A stretch of DNA of 64,000 nt from Nonlabens agnitus (GTDB lineage Bacteria > Bacteroidota > Bacteroidia > Flavobacteriales > Flavobacteriaceae): positions 2,332,501-2,396,500 of the forward strand of contig NZ_MQUC01000003.1 of the NCBI RefSeq assembly GCF_002994045.1, given 5' to 3'. The translations under genes and the position numbers were made by a program. Every line of letters begins with the position of its first letter. Position 1 is the stretch's first letter. Below are positions 34,023 to 43,770 of this stretch, in pieces. Below the pieces are notes generated by a model. It made no database searches. It was not told the origin of the DNA and saw nothing but the letters and a program-made list of their open reading frames with translations.

Positions 34023-37000
34023 ATGGCACATCAACCCACCACGTTTTATAGTGCAAGCGCAGGATCTGGAAAAACCTATACACTGGCGAGAGATTACCTA
34101 ACGCTGCTATTTAAAAGCGCATTCCACAACGGCTACCGCGAGATCCTTGCGATCACTTTTACGAACAAGGCGGTGGCAGAAATGAAGCAACGCATCCTGG
34201 AAAACCTGCACGAATTAACCAAACCTGAAATCCCTGAAGATCTCATTCCCATACGAGACCATATTAAGGCAGAAACTGGACTGGACAACGCTGGCATCAT
34301 CAATAAAGCGACAAAAATCGAGCAGAAACTGCTTCACGATTATGCGGCTTTTGACATCGTGACCATCGATAGTTTCAATCACAGGATCCTGCGCACCTTT
34401 GCGCGTGAGGTAGAATTACCAGATGGCTTTGAAATCGAGCTGGACAGCAGTAGGTTGATTTCCAAAGCCATTCACAACCTACTGGCGAGAGCTGGAAAGG
34501 AAAAACAACTCACCGATTTGCTGGTGGATTTCTCACTGTCAAAAATTGACGACGGTAAAAGTTGGGATATTGAGTATGACCTGCACAATATAGCGGTGCT
34601 TATATTGAGTGAGTCCCATTACAACTATCTGGAACAACTCAAGGAAAAATCCATTGCAGACTTTCTGCAGCTGCGCACACAACTGCGAGCTACCATAAAA
34701 ACTGCAGAAGCTGATCTTATCGCGAAAGCAAAGAAGCTTATTGATTATTACACCTCTAACGGGCTGACTCAAGATGATTTCACGGGAAAATCACGCGGCA
34801 TCTACGGCTGGATTCAAAAGATCGCCACTGGAAATATCCCGGCAAACGGGCAACAAAAATATCTAGAAAAAGCCCTAACCGATTCTATTGCCGGTACTAC
34901 GAGCACCTCTAATCAAACTACCATTGATGCCGTACAAAATGACTTGGTAGATTTGATACAGACCTTCCAGGAAAACTCTGGAACTATTGCATTGCATCAA
35001 AATGCGCTGTCATCCATCACCGCACTATCGTTGCTTAATGAGTTGATGCATGAAATTGACAAGATCAAACAAGAGGAGCAAATCGTTCCCATCTATGAAT
35101 TTAACGGCATCCTTTCCAAACAGATCAAGGACCAGCCGGCGCCTTTTATTTATGAGCGTATAGGCGAGCGCTACCGGCATTACTTCATTGATGAATTTCA
35201 AGATACCAGCAAGATGCAATGGGAAAACCTGATGCCATTGATTGAGAATCCGCTGGTGCAATTGCGTGATGATGGTACTAAGGGTAGCCTTATGCTGGTA
35301 GGTGATGCAAAACAGTCCATCTATCGCTGGCGTGGTGGCGATGCAGATCAGTTTTTGGGAATTTTGGGCAGTGGTCAATTATTTCTCCAGGATAAACGCA
35401 ACGAGACACTGGATACCAACTGGCGCAGTTATGATACCATCATCAAGTTCAACAATCAGCTTTTTGAACATTATGGGAGTTATTTGAATAGCGAATTATA
35501 TCAGGATTTATATCTCAATTACCTACATCAAGAACCTAATCCAAAAATTGGCGGTTATGTGCAAATTGACTTTCTGGATAGTGATGGAAATCAGGATCTA
35601 GAAGACGATCCGGAATTGAACAGCATCTACCCTATTCATGTAAAACGGCAGATTGACCAGGCTCTTGCCAGCGGTTTTGGACCTAGCGAGATCTGTGTTT
35701 TAGTAAGGAAAAAGAAACAAGGTGATGAGATCGCGCGTTATCTGGTACGTCAGGACATGAGCGTGGTTTCTGCAGATAGTTTGTTGGTCGCTGCATCGCC
35801 ACGCGTACAGCTGCTCGTACAGTTTATGCGCATGTGCCTCTATCCAGAACAGCAACAGCCGCGCTATGAATTTTTGCTGCACTATGCGATTTTGAAAGAG
35901 AAAACGCTTCTGCATCAGTTTATAAAGGAAAATCTTGATAAGGCCATTGATGAGTTGACCAAGACATTGTTAGAAGATGCAGATGATATTTATCTCGCTT
36001 TCGCGAAAGCGCCCTTATTTCAAGCCACAGAAAAAGCGGCGGCAGCATTGGGATTGTTTGAAGATCACGACATGAGGCTGCAGGCTTTCCTGGAACATGT
36101 TTTTGAATTTGGTACCGGCTATGACAAGACCGCATCCAGTTTTTTGGAATCATGGGGAAATAAACAGAGTAGCTTGAGCGTACCTGCGGCAGAAGATCCC
36201 AGCGCCATACAAATCATGACGATCCATAAATCCAAAGGTTTGGAATTTCCTGTGGTGATCGTTCCCTATTGCGACGTTTTACTGGAAGAAATGCGAGACG
36301 CGACCGGTTGGATGCCTGTTGCTCCCGAAAATTATTCTGGCTTTGAACATTTATACATTTCCTTAAAAAAGGAATGCATGCTCTATCCAGAACCTGTACC
36401 TTTGATGTATAGCGAGCAACTGGCCAAGGCGCAAATGGATCAAATCAATACCTTATATGTAGCTTTTACAAGAGCTAAGGAGCAATTGTACATAAGCTGT
36501 TTTGAGAACCAGAAGGAAAAGAATAATTATAGTAAAGTATTGATGGAGTTTGTGGAGAAATCCAACTGGACGCTACAGCAGCAAACCGATTTTAAATCGG
36601 CTAATCATGGGAATCCAGTTAGAGTTTCAAAGTCTAAAGAAACTACGGCCAGTATTCTTATGGATGACTACTTTGTCAGCTCCAGAACAAAACGCATCGA
36701 TATTGCTACCAGAAAAGGGATGTTATGGGCAAGCGACGCCATTCAAGCTATTGATGCTGGTACCCAACTGCACGACTACCTATCTATGATTCAAAATGTC
36801 GAGGATTTGGATAGAGTCAAAATAGCTATTGACCTAGATCGTTCCCTAGATGACAACGCTGGTAAAAGCTTATTTGAAAAGATCCAGCAAATCGTAAATC
36901 TGCCAAAGATTGCCCAGTATTATCTACCGAATGTCGAGGCTATCAATGAAAGAGCAATTTTAAGCAACACTGGCAGCACATCTATACCAGACCGTCTTGT

Positions 37001-37169
37001 CTTTGAAGAAAAACACGTCACAGTGATGGATTACAAAACCGGCACAGAAAATACCAAGCATATTACCCAAGTAAATCGATATGCAGATTTGTTATCTCAA
37101 ATGGATTATGACATCAAGAAAAAGATATTGATCTATACAGACGATCTCAATATCGTACAATGGGACTAG
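34023..37169 (+). CDS. AddA-like UvrD-family helicase with C-terminal nuclease domain
   Basis: A 1048-residue superfamily 1 helicase of the AddA/RecB type that processes double-strand breaks for recombination. Walker A is SASAGSGKTYT (10-20), motif II DEFQDTSKMQWE (about 390), motif III GDAKQSIYRWRGGD (about 426), motif V TIHKSKGLEFPVV (about 732) and motif VI YVAFTRAKEQL (about 811). MDYKTG near residue 1001 is the core of a RecB-type nuclease domain. The likely partner is the PD-(D/E)XK protein at 39980, separated by kbl and ompA. The start at 34023 (MAHQPTTFYSASAGSGKT) fits the family; a TTG two codons earlier is unlikely. The palindrome encodes AFAKA at 659-663. Confidence 0.9.
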   Translation: MAHQPTTFYSASAGSGKTYTLARDYLTLLFKSAFHNGYREILAITFTNKAVAEMKQRILENLHELTKPEIPEDLIPIRDHIKAETGLDNAGIINKATKIEQKLLHDYAAFDIVTIDSFNHRILRTFAREVELPDGFEIELDSSRLISKAIHNLLARAGKEKQLTDLLVDFSLSKIDDGKSWDIEYDLHNIAVLILSESHYNYLEQLKEKSIADFLQLRTQLRATIKTAEADLIAKAKKLIDYYTSNGLTQDDFTGKSRGIYGWIQKIATGNIPANGQQKYLEKALTDSIAGTTSTSNQTTIDAVQNDLVDLIQTFQENSGTIALHQNALSSITALSLLNELMHEIDKIKQEEQIVPIYEFNGILSKQIKDQPAPFIYERIGERYRHYFIDEFQDTSKMQWENLMPLIENPLVQLRDDGTKGSLMLVGDAKQSIYRWRGGDADQFLGILGSGQLFLQDKRNETLDTNWRSYDTIIKFNNQLFEHYGSYLNSELYQDLYLNYLHQEPNPKIGGYVQIDFLDSDGNQDLEDDPELNSIYPIHVKRQIDQALASGFGPSEICVLVRKKKQGDEIARYLVRQDMSVVSADSLLVAASPRVQLLVQFMRMCLYPEQQQPRYEFLLHYAILKEKTLLHQFIKENLDKAIDELTKTLLEDADDIYLAFAKAPLFQATEKAAAALGLFEDHDMRLQAFLEHVFEFGTGYDKTASSFLESWGNKQSSLSVPAAEDPSAIQIMTIHKSKGLEFPVVIVPYCDVLLEEMRDATGWMPVAPENYSGFEHLYISLKKECMLYPEPVPLMYSEQLAKAQMDQINTLYVAFTRAKEQLYISCFENQKEKNNYSKVLMEFVEKSNWTLQQQTDFKSANHGNPVRVSKSKETTASILMDDYFVSSRTKRIDIATRKGMLWASDAIQAIDAGTQLHDYLSMIQNVEDLDRVKIAIDLDRSLDDNAGKSLFEKIQQIVNLPKIAQYYLPNVEAINERAILSNTGSTSIPDRLVFEEKHVTVMDYKTGTENTKHITQVNRYADLLSQMDYDIKKKILIYTDDLNIVQWD
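35997..36010. repeat. iterated palindrome copy 13 (exact, in AddA-like gene)
   Basis: An exact GCTTTCGCGAAAGC read as AFAKA. Confidence 0.95.
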
Positions 37170-37184
37170 ATCCTACAGAGTTCT

Positions 37185-37192
37185 TACCTTTG
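37185..37192 (+). promoter_or_regulatory. candidate kbl -7 promoter element
   Basis: TACCTTTG matches TAnnTTTG, 19 nt before the kbl ATG. Confidence 0.45.
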
Positions 37193-37211
37193 TGTAAAAC
37201 GAAAACACACT

Positions 37212-38411
37212 ATGTACGGAGCAATAGGAGAATATCTTAAAAAGGAACTTGAAGAAATAAAAGATGCTGGACTTTATAAAAAGGAACGCATCATAACATC
37301 TGCCCAAGATGCTGTGATTACCTTAGATGATGGTAGCGAGGTGATAAATTTTTGTGCCAATAATTATTTGGGCTTAAGCTCACATCCAGAAGTGATCCAG
37401 GCTGCAAAGGACACGTTGGATTCTCATGGTTTTGGAATGAGCTCCGTTCGTTTTATATGTGGAACTCAAGACATCCATAAAGAACTGGAACAAAAGCTTG
37501 CGGAATTCTACGGAATGGAAGACACCATTTTATATGCTGCATGTTTTGATGCCAACGGCGGAGTTTTTGAACCATTACTGGGTAAAGAAGACGCCATCAT
37601 ATCAGATTCTTTAAATCATGCTTCCATTATTGATGGCGTTCGTTTATGTAAAGCGATGCGCTACAGGTACGCCAGCGCAGATATGGCGGACTTAGAAAAG
37701 CAGCTCCAACAAGCGAATGAAGATGGCGCAAGACATAAAATTATTGTTACCGATGGTGTCTTTTCCATGGATGGAGTTTTAGCTCCGTTAGATAAAATAT
37801 GCGACCTAGCCGATAAATATGACGCCTTGGTCATGGTAGATGAATGCCACGCTGCTGGATTTCTAGGCGATACAGGCCGTGGTTCTTTAGAGGCGAAAGG
37901 CGTTTTGGGACGTATAGATATCGTTACGGGAACTTTAGGAAAAGCATTAGGTGGAGCCATGGGCGGATATACATGTGCCAAAAAAGAAGTTATCGAAATA
38001 TTGCGTCAGCGCTCTAGGCCTTATTTGTTTTCTAATTCGTTAGCGCCGTCTATTGTTGGTGCATCCATCAAAGCGCTAGAGTTGATTGACACCAGCACAG
38101 ATCTTATAGAGAAGGTTCAATCAAATACAGCTTACTTTAAAAAAGGAATGCAAGAACTTGGCTTTGATATCATAGATGGAGAAAGTGCCATTGTCCCTGT
38201 AATGTTGTATGATGCTAAACTATCACAGCAAATGGCAGATATGCTTCTAGAGGAAGGTATTTATGTGATAGGTTTCTTCTTTCCCGTAGTTCCGAAGGAA
38301 AAAGCACGTATAAGAGTGCAGTTGAGTGCAGCACATTCGCAAAAACATTTAGATAAAGCTATCAAAGCATTTAAAAAGGTGGGTGAATCCTTAGGAATTA
38401 TCAAAAATTAA
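37212..38411 (+). CDS. kbl: glycine C-acetyltransferase (2-amino-3-ketobutyrate CoA ligase)
   Basis: A PLP enzyme of the alpha-oxoamine synthase family, 399 residues, cleaving 2-amino-3-ketobutyrate with CoA to glycine and acetyl-CoA in threonine breakdown. PLP lysine is K244 in [29 protein letters not shown] and [13 protein letters not shown] are typical of KBL rather than BioF. No tdh gene lies beside it; instead it separates the AddA-like helicase gene from ompA. The high similarity to the known family supports KBL. Confidence 0.93.
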   Translation: MYGAIGEYLKKELEEIKDAGLYKKERIITSAQDAVITLDDGSEVINFCANNYLGLSSHPEVIQAAKDTLDSHGFGMSSVRFICGTQDIHKELEQKLAEFYGMEDTILYAACFDANGGVFEPLLGKEDAIISDSLNHASIIDGVRLCKAMRYRYASADMADLEKQLQQANEDGARHKIIVTDGVFSMDGVLAPLDKICDLADKYDALVMVDECHAAGFLGDTGRGSLEAKGVLGRIDIVTGTLGKALGGAMGGYTCAKKEVIEILRQRSRPYLFSNSLAPSIVGASIKALELIDTSTDLIEKVQSNTAYFKKGMQELGFDIIDGESAIVPVMLYDAKLSQQMADMLLEEGIYVIGFFFPVVPKEKARIRVQLSAAHSQKHLDKAIKAFKKVGESLGIIKN

Positions 38412-38463
38412 CATTTAATTCAGCGCATACTTGCGGTATTAGGATAATTTTATTGTTTAAACC

Positions 38464-38493
38464 TTGTAATTGACAGGGAACGAATTAATTTTG
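38464..38493 (+). promoter_or_regulatory. ompA promoter, full Bacteroidota consensus
   Basis: TTG at 38464-38466, a 19-nt spacer and TAATTTTG at 38486-38493 match the Bacteroidota -33/-7 consensus; the ATG follows 27 nt later. The clearest promoter in the window, as expected for an abundant porin-like protein. Confidence 0.7.
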
Positions 38494-38520
38494 CGTCGTT
38501 GTAAATCTAAAAAACCCAAC

Positions 38521-39885
38521 ATGAAAAACTTTATTAAACTCTTTTTTGCCAGCGCTTTGCTTTTGTCTGCATCGTTGGTTCAAGCTCAAGACGAGACCAA
38601 CCGTTGGTCTGTTGCATTAGGTGTGAATGCCATTGATCTATATCCAGTTGGTGAAGAAGACCAAGGATTAGGAGGCTATTTTGACGAATTTTTTAATACT
38701 GAACATTATAATTTCCTAACAGCTCCTAGTAGGGTGGAAGTTGGTTATTATATCGGTGATGGTATTGTCGCTACAATTGCTGGATCGGTAAATAGAATAG
38801 ATCGAGTCGGAGATTTGCGAGTTGATGAAATGACATATTTGAGCGCAGATGGAGGCCTGAGATATAATTTAAGAGAGATCTATAATGGAAGTGACGTGTT
38901 CAATCCATACCTTGGAATTGGTGGGTCTTATCAATTTGTTGAAGACATCTCTTTCGGAACATTTAATGGTACTATTGGTTTTGATATCAAAATGGCAGAA
39001 AATGTTTATTTTAATGTTCAAACAACTTACAAGCATGCATTTGAAGATGATAATCCTAAGCACTTTCAACATGTGGCTGGTGTGAAATTCGTTTGGGGCG
39101 CTGTGGATACTGACGGTGATGGAATTCCAGACAGCAAAGATGAGTGTCCAGAAACCCCAGGTTTAGAGCAATTTAATGGCTGTCCAGACACTGATGGTGA
39201 CGGAATAAAAGATAGCGAAGATGAGTGTCCTAATGATGCTGGTCCAGCTGAAACAAACGGTTGTCCTGATTCTGATGGAGACACTGTTCTTGATAAAGAT
39301 GATAAATGTCCAGAAACTCCTGGTTTAGTTGCTTTGATGGGTTGTCCTGACTCTGACGGTGATGGAATCGCTGATGGTGATGATGAGTGTCCAAATGAAG
39401 CTGGTCTTGCTAAATTCAACGGCTGTCCTGACTCTGACGGTGATGGAATCGCTGACAAAGATGACAAATGTCCTAATGAAGCTGGTATAGCTGAACTTCA
39501 AGGATGTCCACGTCCAGCAGTACCAACTGTAAAAGAGCAAGAGCAATTAAATGCATATGCTAAAACGATCTTGTTCGAATTGAACAAATCTGATATTCAA
39601 GCGCAATCTGCTCAAACTTTATCTGATATCATCGATATCTTGAAAAAGTACCCAGAAGCTGAATTCTCTATCGATGGTCACACAGATAGCCAAGGTTCTG
39701 AAGCTTACAACCAAAAGCTTTCTGAAGAAAGAGCTAATTCTGTACTTAGGTACCTAGTAAATGGTGGTATTGATCCAGATAGATTGTCTGCAGAAGGTTT
39801 TGGTGAGTCTAAGCCTATCGCAACTAACAGCACTGCAGCTGGAAGACAACAAAACAGACGTACTGAAATCAACTTGAAAAAGTAA
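38521..39885 (+). CDS. OmpA-family protein with thrombospondin type 3 repeats
   Basis: A 454-residue outer-membrane protein: signal peptide ending SLVQAQ, an N-terminal barrel domain (about 25-195), five calcium-binding thrombospondin-3 repeats (196-330) and a C-terminal OmpA domain binding peptidoglycan (about 345-454, with [16 protein letters not shown] and the C-terminal [10 protein letters not shown]). The repeats bring DxDGDGIxDxxDxCP motifs that chelate calcium. It probably anchors the outer membrane to the wall. Start taken at [15 protein letters not shown] because a signal peptide begins there and a promoter matches; an upstream TTG in frame is not used. Confidence 0.93.
   Translation: MKNFIKLFFASALLLSASLVQAQDETNRWSVALGVNAIDLYPVGEEDQGLGGYFDEFFNTEHYNFLTAPSRVEVGYYIGDGIVATIAGSVNRIDRVGDLRVDEMTYLSADGGLRYNLREIYNGSDVFNPYLGIGGSYQFVEDISFGTFNGTIGFDIKMAENVYFNVQTTYKHAFEDDNPKHFQHVAGVKFVWGAVDTDGDGIPDSKDECPETPGLEQFNGCPDTDGDGIKDSEDECPNDAGPAETNGCPDSDGDTVLDKDDKCPETPGLVALMGCPDSDGDGIADGDDECPNEAGLAKFNGCPDSDGDGIADKDDKCPNEAGIAELQGCPRPAVPTVKEQEQLNAYAKTILFELNKSDIQAQSAQTLSDIIDILKKYPEAEFSIDGHTDSQGSEAYNQKLSEERANSVLRYLVNGGIDPDRLSAEGFGESKPIATNSTAAGRQQNRRTEINLKK
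39106..39510 (+). repeat. tandem thrombospondin type 3 repeats (5 x 81 bp)
   Basis: Five consecutive 27-residue units, each starting D-S/T-D-G-D and ending GCP, encoded by 81-bp units inside the ompA-like gene. The DNA is partially conserved, so the array may be prone to unit gain or loss. Confidence 0.93.
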
Positions 39886-39917
39886 TTTTTAAGGAGACCT
39901 AAGTATCTTAAAATAGA

Positions 39918-39947
39918 AACGCCATCTCAACAGATGGCGTTTTTTTA
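39918..39947 (+). terminator. rho-independent terminator after the OmpA gene
   Basis: AACGCCATCT (39918-39927) and AGATGGCGTT pair perfectly over 10 bp with a 4-nt loop, followed by a T-run. Confidence 0.92.
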
Positions 39948-39979
39948 TGCCTTATTTTTAGAAGTCGTAAAAATCTTTC

Positions 39980-42718
39980 ATGCAGGAAACTTTCATTAGT
40001 ACCATTCTAGACAGTCTAGCCAGCAAAGGGTTTGATCTCAAGACGATTCAATACATTGTTCCCAGTCGCAGGGTAGGATTATTTCTTAATAAAGAAATAG
40101 CAAGGAGGCATGATGCGCCTATTTTGGGTCCCATAGCGTTGAGTATAGAAGATTACATTCAACAACTTTCAGGATTGAACATACTGTCAGACCTGGATAT
40201 ACTTCCTTTTTTTTATCAAGCCTATTGCCATGTAGAACCAGAAGACCATAGAGACAGCTTTGACGCATTTATAGGTTGGGCGCCTACCATTCTAAAAGAT
40301 TTCAATGAAGTAGATCGATACCTTGTTGATCCACAACAATTCTTTGGATACTTGGGCAATTTCAAGGCCTTGGATACAGATCGCCATTGGTCGCTGGATG
40401 CTAATCCTACCCAAATGGTCACCCAATACCTTGATTTTTGGAAAAAACTCTATCGATATTATGAATCCCTACGTGATGTTTTGCAACAAAACCAAGTCGC
40501 CTATCAAGGAATGGCATATAGGTTCGCTTTCGCGAAAGCGAAATCTTCATCCACGTCCAACCATACAGACAATCCTATCGTTTTTTTAGGTCTCAACGCT
40601 TTAAATACTGCCGAATCTGAAATCATCCAGAAACTACTGGAACAAGATCAAGCAATGATATATTGGGATACCGACCACTATTTCTTAGAAAACAAATTTC
40701 ATGAAGCTGGCAAATTCATAAGGAGTCATCAGACAAATTGGACCTATTATAAGAATCGAGAGCTTGAGATTATAGGGTCTCGCTATAGGGATTCTAAAAG
40801 CATAGAGATTATTAGTGCCACGGGAAACCTAGGGATGGTTCAGGCAGCGAGAAAATACCTCTCGCAGTTAGAATCTAGTGAATTACTCGACACTGCCGTG
40901 ATCCTCGCAGATGAACAGTTGCTGCTGCCACTACTAAGCGCTTTGCCCGATAATGTGGATGCCTTCAATGTCACTATGGGATTGAGCCTGGACCAGTTGC
41001 CTATAAGCTCATTTTTTACCGATCTTTTTAAGCTCCACAAAGAAGCTACAGAAGGAATTTTCTATTACAAAAATCTAACGAGTCTTTTGGAGTCTTCCTT
41101 TGCTAATCTTGTGGCTCCTACACAGTCGGTAAAGGCGCTTCAAAAGATCAGAGAGTATAACCTCATTCAAGTACAGCAAAGCGATTTTGAAAAAGAAGAA
41201 TATCCGTTTATTCACAAGATCCTTGTAGAACTTGAACATCCTAAACAAATTCTTGATCTCACCAATGACATATTGGTTGAATTGAAAAAAGTACTCACCA
41301 AAACCGAAAATAGCAGGCTCGAGCTAGAGCAACTATTAGGAATGGTAGAAGTGATCGACGAGCTAAAAGATCTAGTGCGCAATAATTCTGGAATCAATGA
41401 TTTGCGAACCTATCTATATTTGTTACAACAGCTATTGCCACTTAAAAAGCTGGATTTTATTGGAGAACCGGTCCAAGGATTACAGATTATGGGTCTGCTG
41501 GAAACACGCGCTCTAGATTACAAGAATATATTGATGCTATCAGTAAATGAAGGAACGCTACCAGCAGGCAAATCATTTGGTTCTTACATACCTCATGAGA
41601 TGAAAAGGGCTTTTGACCTGCCTACCTATACTGAAAAAGATAGCGTCTATGCCTACCACTTTTACCGTCTATTACACCGCTGCGAGAATGCAACGTTTAT
41701 CAATAATGCAGAGTCTGATACTTTAGGTGGTGGCGAGAAAAGCCGATTCTTGCTACAGCTGGAGCGTGATGAGAACACGCATCACCAGATAACACACACG
41801 AATTACTTTCATAAAGTAAATGCAATAAATAAGGAACTGCTGGAAATCATCAAAAAACCTATCTATTTTGAACGACTTAAAGAAATAGCCTCAAAGGGAT
41901 TCTCACCGTCTGCATTAACCAGCTATGTACGTAATCCCATAGATTTCTTCTCTAGCAAGATTCTTAGGATTTCAGACCTGGAAGATGTGGAAGAAGACAT
42001 CGCTCTCAACACCATGGGATCCATCATACATGAGGCGCTGGATAAATTGTACCAACCTTATCAAAATCAAATTTTAGTCCTTGAGGATTTCAAAAAAATT
42101 GAAAGTCAAATCAAGACCGAGCTGGATCTAGCCTATAAAGGATGTTATAATTCTACATCCAATCCTTTGGGTAAAAACAAGATCATTTATGAGGTATCGC
42201 ATCATTACATCAAGAAAATGATTGCTCTGGATAAAACAACGGTAGAGAAATCCAGCGAATTTATCATCAAGAGCGTAGAGCAAGACTTGTCAACAACAAT
42301 AGAATTACCAGAAATAGGCCTCGTAAAACTACATGGTAAAGTTGATCGAGTGGACATGATTGATGGTACTCTTAGAATCATAGACTATAAAACCGGCAGC
42401 GTTTCAAAAGGCAACGTTGGTATTGAAGAAGACGGTTACGAGGTCATGATCCAAGATTATGAAAAATCCAAGGCATTTCAAGTATTGATGTACGCCTATC
42501 TGTACGCAAAAAATCATCCTGTGGATACCTTGCAGGCTGGAATCATAAGCTTCAAAAACTTTGGCGATGGCTTTATTCCGTTTGGGATAAAAAACGGTCG
42601 CAGCTATCAGCCTCAAGAAATTGACCAGGACATTTTAGACCAGTTTGAAAAACAACTAATTGCCTTGATCAAAGAGTTATTTGACCCTGCAACACCTTTA
42701 ACTGAGAAAGAAGTATGA
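39980..42718 (+). CDS. AddB-like PD-(D/E)XK nuclease
   Basis: A 912-residue protein with an inactive-looking helicase-like body and a C-terminal RecB-type nuclease: SALTSYVRNPIDFF at about 650 and the catalytic RIIDYKTGSV at about 797-806, where D and K belong to the PD-(D/E)XK core. No intact Walker A is visible near the N-terminus (IVPSRRVGLFLNKEI), as in Bacteroidota AddB-like proteins. It is the probable partner of the AddA-like helicase 6 kb upstream. The palindrome encodes AFAKA at 183-187. It overlaps the following hydrolase gene by 4 nt (ATGA). Confidence 0.85.
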   Translation: MQETFISTILDSLASKGFDLKTIQYIVPSRRVGLFLNKEIARRHDAPILGPIALSIEDYIQQLSGLNILSDLDILPFFYQAYCHVEPEDHRDSFDAFIGWAPTILKDFNEVDRYLVDPQQFFGYLGNFKALDTDRHWSLDANPTQMVTQYLDFWKKLYRYYESLRDVLQQNQVAYQGMAYRFAFAKAKSSSTSNHTDNPIVFLGLNALNTAESEIIQKLLEQDQAMIYWDTDHYFLENKFHEAGKFIRSHQTNWTYYKNRELEIIGSRYRDSKSIEIISATGNLGMVQAARKYLSQLESSELLDTAVILADEQLLLPLLSALPDNVDAFNVTMGLSLDQLPISSFFTDLFKLHKEATEGIFYYKNLTSLLESSFANLVAPTQSVKALQKIREYNLIQVQQSDFEKEEYPFIHKILVELEHPKQILDLTNDILVELKKVLTKTENSRLELEQLLGMVEVIDELKDLVRNNSGINDLRTYLYLLQQLLPLKKLDFIGEPVQGLQIMGLLETRALDYKNILMLSVNEGTLPAGKSFGSYIPHEMKRAFDLPTYTEKDSVYAYHFYRLLHRCENATFINNAESDTLGGGEKSRFLLQLERDENTHHQITHTNYFHKVNAINKELLEIIKKPIYFERLKEIASKGFSPSALTSYVRNPIDFFSSKILRISDLEDVEEDIALNTMGSIIHEALDKLYQPYQNQILVLEDFKKIESQIKTELDLAYKGCYNSTSNPLGKNKIIYEVSHHYIKKMIALDKTTVEKSSEFIIKSVEQDLSTTIELPEIGLVKLHGKVDRVDMIDGTLRIIDYKTGSVSKGNVGIEEDGYEVMIQDYEKSKAFQVLMYAYLYAKNHPVDTLQAGIISFKNFGDGFIPFGIKNGRSYQPQEIDQDILDQFEKQLIALIKELFDPATPLTEKEV
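40526..40539. repeat. iterated palindrome copy 14 (exact, in AddB-like gene)
   Basis: An exact GCTTTCGCGAAAGC read as AFAKA. Confidence 0.95.
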
Positions 42719-43548
42719 AAAAGAATAACATCCAGATAGCATCAGAAAAAGGCAAAGTAATTCTTCTAGATTATGAATATAAAGACCAAGGCTCCAACTT
42801 ACCGGTGGTTATTTTTTGTCATGGGTTGAAAGGCTTTAAAGATTGGGGCGCATGGGATTTAATGGGTTCCGCTTTCGCGAAAGCGAACTTCCTATTCATC
42901 AAATTTAACTTCTCTCATAATGGCGGTACTCCTGAACAGCCCATCGATTTTCCAGATCTAGAAGCTTTTGGAAACAATAATTACAGCCTGGAGCTGAGAG
43001 ATCTGCAACGTATACTGAACTGGTTAGAAACATCTGATTTACCAATAAATCGTAATGAAATCAATCTTATAGGTCATTCCAGAGCTGGCGGCATCACCAC
43101 GATTACGGCGTCAAAAGACGACCGTATCAAACGTCTGGTAACACTTGCTGGTGTGGCAGATTATGAAGAGCGACTCCCAAAAGACGACGAGCTAGAAAAA
43201 TGGAAGCAGGACGGCGTTTATTATGCAAAAAATGGACGTACCCATCAAGATATGCCTTTCAATTACCAGCTTTATACAGATTTTAAACAAAATGAGAAGG
43301 AATTACATATTCTAGATGCCGCCTCACGTTTGAGTATACCACACTTAATCGTGCATGGAACGCAAGATCCAACCGTGGACGTCAACGATGCCTATCGTTT
43401 GCGAGATAGGAGCAAACATGCTCAACTAAGTTTGATACGAGGTGCAGATCACGTTTTTGGAGCGTCCCATCCATGGGAACAAGATTTGATGCCTAAAGAC
43501 TTGAGACAAGTCGTACAATGCACCGTCAATTTTTTAAGGAGTAATTGA
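42715..43548 (+). CDS. alpha/beta hydrolase
   Basis: A 277-residue serine hydrolase. The nucleophile is S122 in IGHSRAGG, the acid is probably the Asp in HGTQDPTV, and the His is in RGADHVFGASHPW, which together make a complete triad. The oxyanion region VIFCHGLKGFKDWGAWD is typical of the dipeptidyl-peptidase/YqiA-like group. Substrate unknown. Co-transcribed with the AddB-like nuclease (4-nt overlap). Residues 53-57 (AFAKA) come from the iterated palindrome and suit the helix following the first strand. Confidence 0.87.
   Translation: MKKNNIQIASEKGKVILLDYEYKDQGSNLPVVIFCHGLKGFKDWGAWDLMGSAFAKANFLFIKFNFSHNGGTPEQPIDFPDLEAFGNNNYSLELRDLQRILNWLETSDLPINRNEINLIGHSRAGGITTITASKDDRIKRLVTLAGVADYEERLPKDDELEKWKQDGVYYAKNGRTHQDMPFNYQLYTDFKQNEKELHILDAASRLSIPHLIVHGTQDPTVDVNDAYRLRDRSKHAQLSLIRGADHVFGASHPWEQDLMPKDLRQVVQCTVNFLRSN
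42871..42884. repeat. iterated palindrome copy 15 (exact, in hydrolase gene)
   Basis: An exact GCTTTCGCGAAAGC read as AFAKA. Confidence 0.95.
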
Positions 43549-43582
43549 TCTTTCCAAACAAAGACGCTCTCTAGTCTTAACA

Positions 43583-43617
43583 AAAAACGCAACCCTGAAA
43601 GGTTGCGTTTTATTTTA
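43583..43617. terminator. bidirectional terminator between hydrolase gene and tRNA-Ala
   Basis: AAACGCAACC (43585-43594) and GGTTGCGTTT (43601-43610) form a 10-bp stem with a 6-nt loop, A-run before and T-rich tract after. It also lies just 3' of the minus-strand tRNA. Confidence 0.9.
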
Positions 43618-43619
43618 TG

Positions 43620-43693
43620 TGGAGAATACCGGATTCGAACCGGTCACCTCTTGCCTGCCAGGCAAGCGCTCTAGCCAAATGAGCTAATCCCCC
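43620..43693 (-). tRNA. tRNA-Ala (anticodon GGC)
   Basis: Read on the minus strand, all four arms fold: 7-bp acceptor stem, D-arm GCTC/GAGC, anticodon stem CTTGC/GCAAG around CTGGCAG, and T-arm ACCGG-TTCGAAT-CCGGT, 74 nt to the discriminator A. The anticodon GGC (43657-43659) reads GCC. The acceptor stem has G3-U70, the main alanine identity element. The 3' CCA is not encoded. Confidence 0.96.
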
Positions 43694-43758
43694 AAAATTT
43701 AGACGGCAAATATACACTTTCCCATCATTTCATAACGATAAATCAAATTCATAACTGC

Positions 43759-43766
43759 TAAGTTTG
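43759..43766 (+). promoter_or_regulatory. candidate -7 promoter element, second MATE gene, near-leaderless
   Basis: TAAGTTTG matches TAnnTTTG and is 4 nt before the GTG start. Confidence 0.45.
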
Positions 43767-43770
43767 CAAC

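Noticed and set aside
39066..39467. 133-codon antisense frame across the thrombospondin repeats
   Set aside because: Its repetitive Ser/Pro sequence is the mirror of the tandem Asp/Gly-rich repeats in the real ompA-like gene; no start signal or family.
39106..39510. Regularly spaced repeat of about 81 bp considered as a CRISPR-like array
   Set aside because: The unit is in frame, encodes calcium-binding motifs and has no unique spacers; it is a protein repeat. No CRISPR array was found elsewhere.
43651..43667. Inverted repeat TTGCCTGCCAGGCAAG resembling the 21-bp insert at 18518
   Set aside because: It is the anticodon arm of tRNA-Ala; the similarity to the CCTGCC insert is a coincidence of short GC-rich words.
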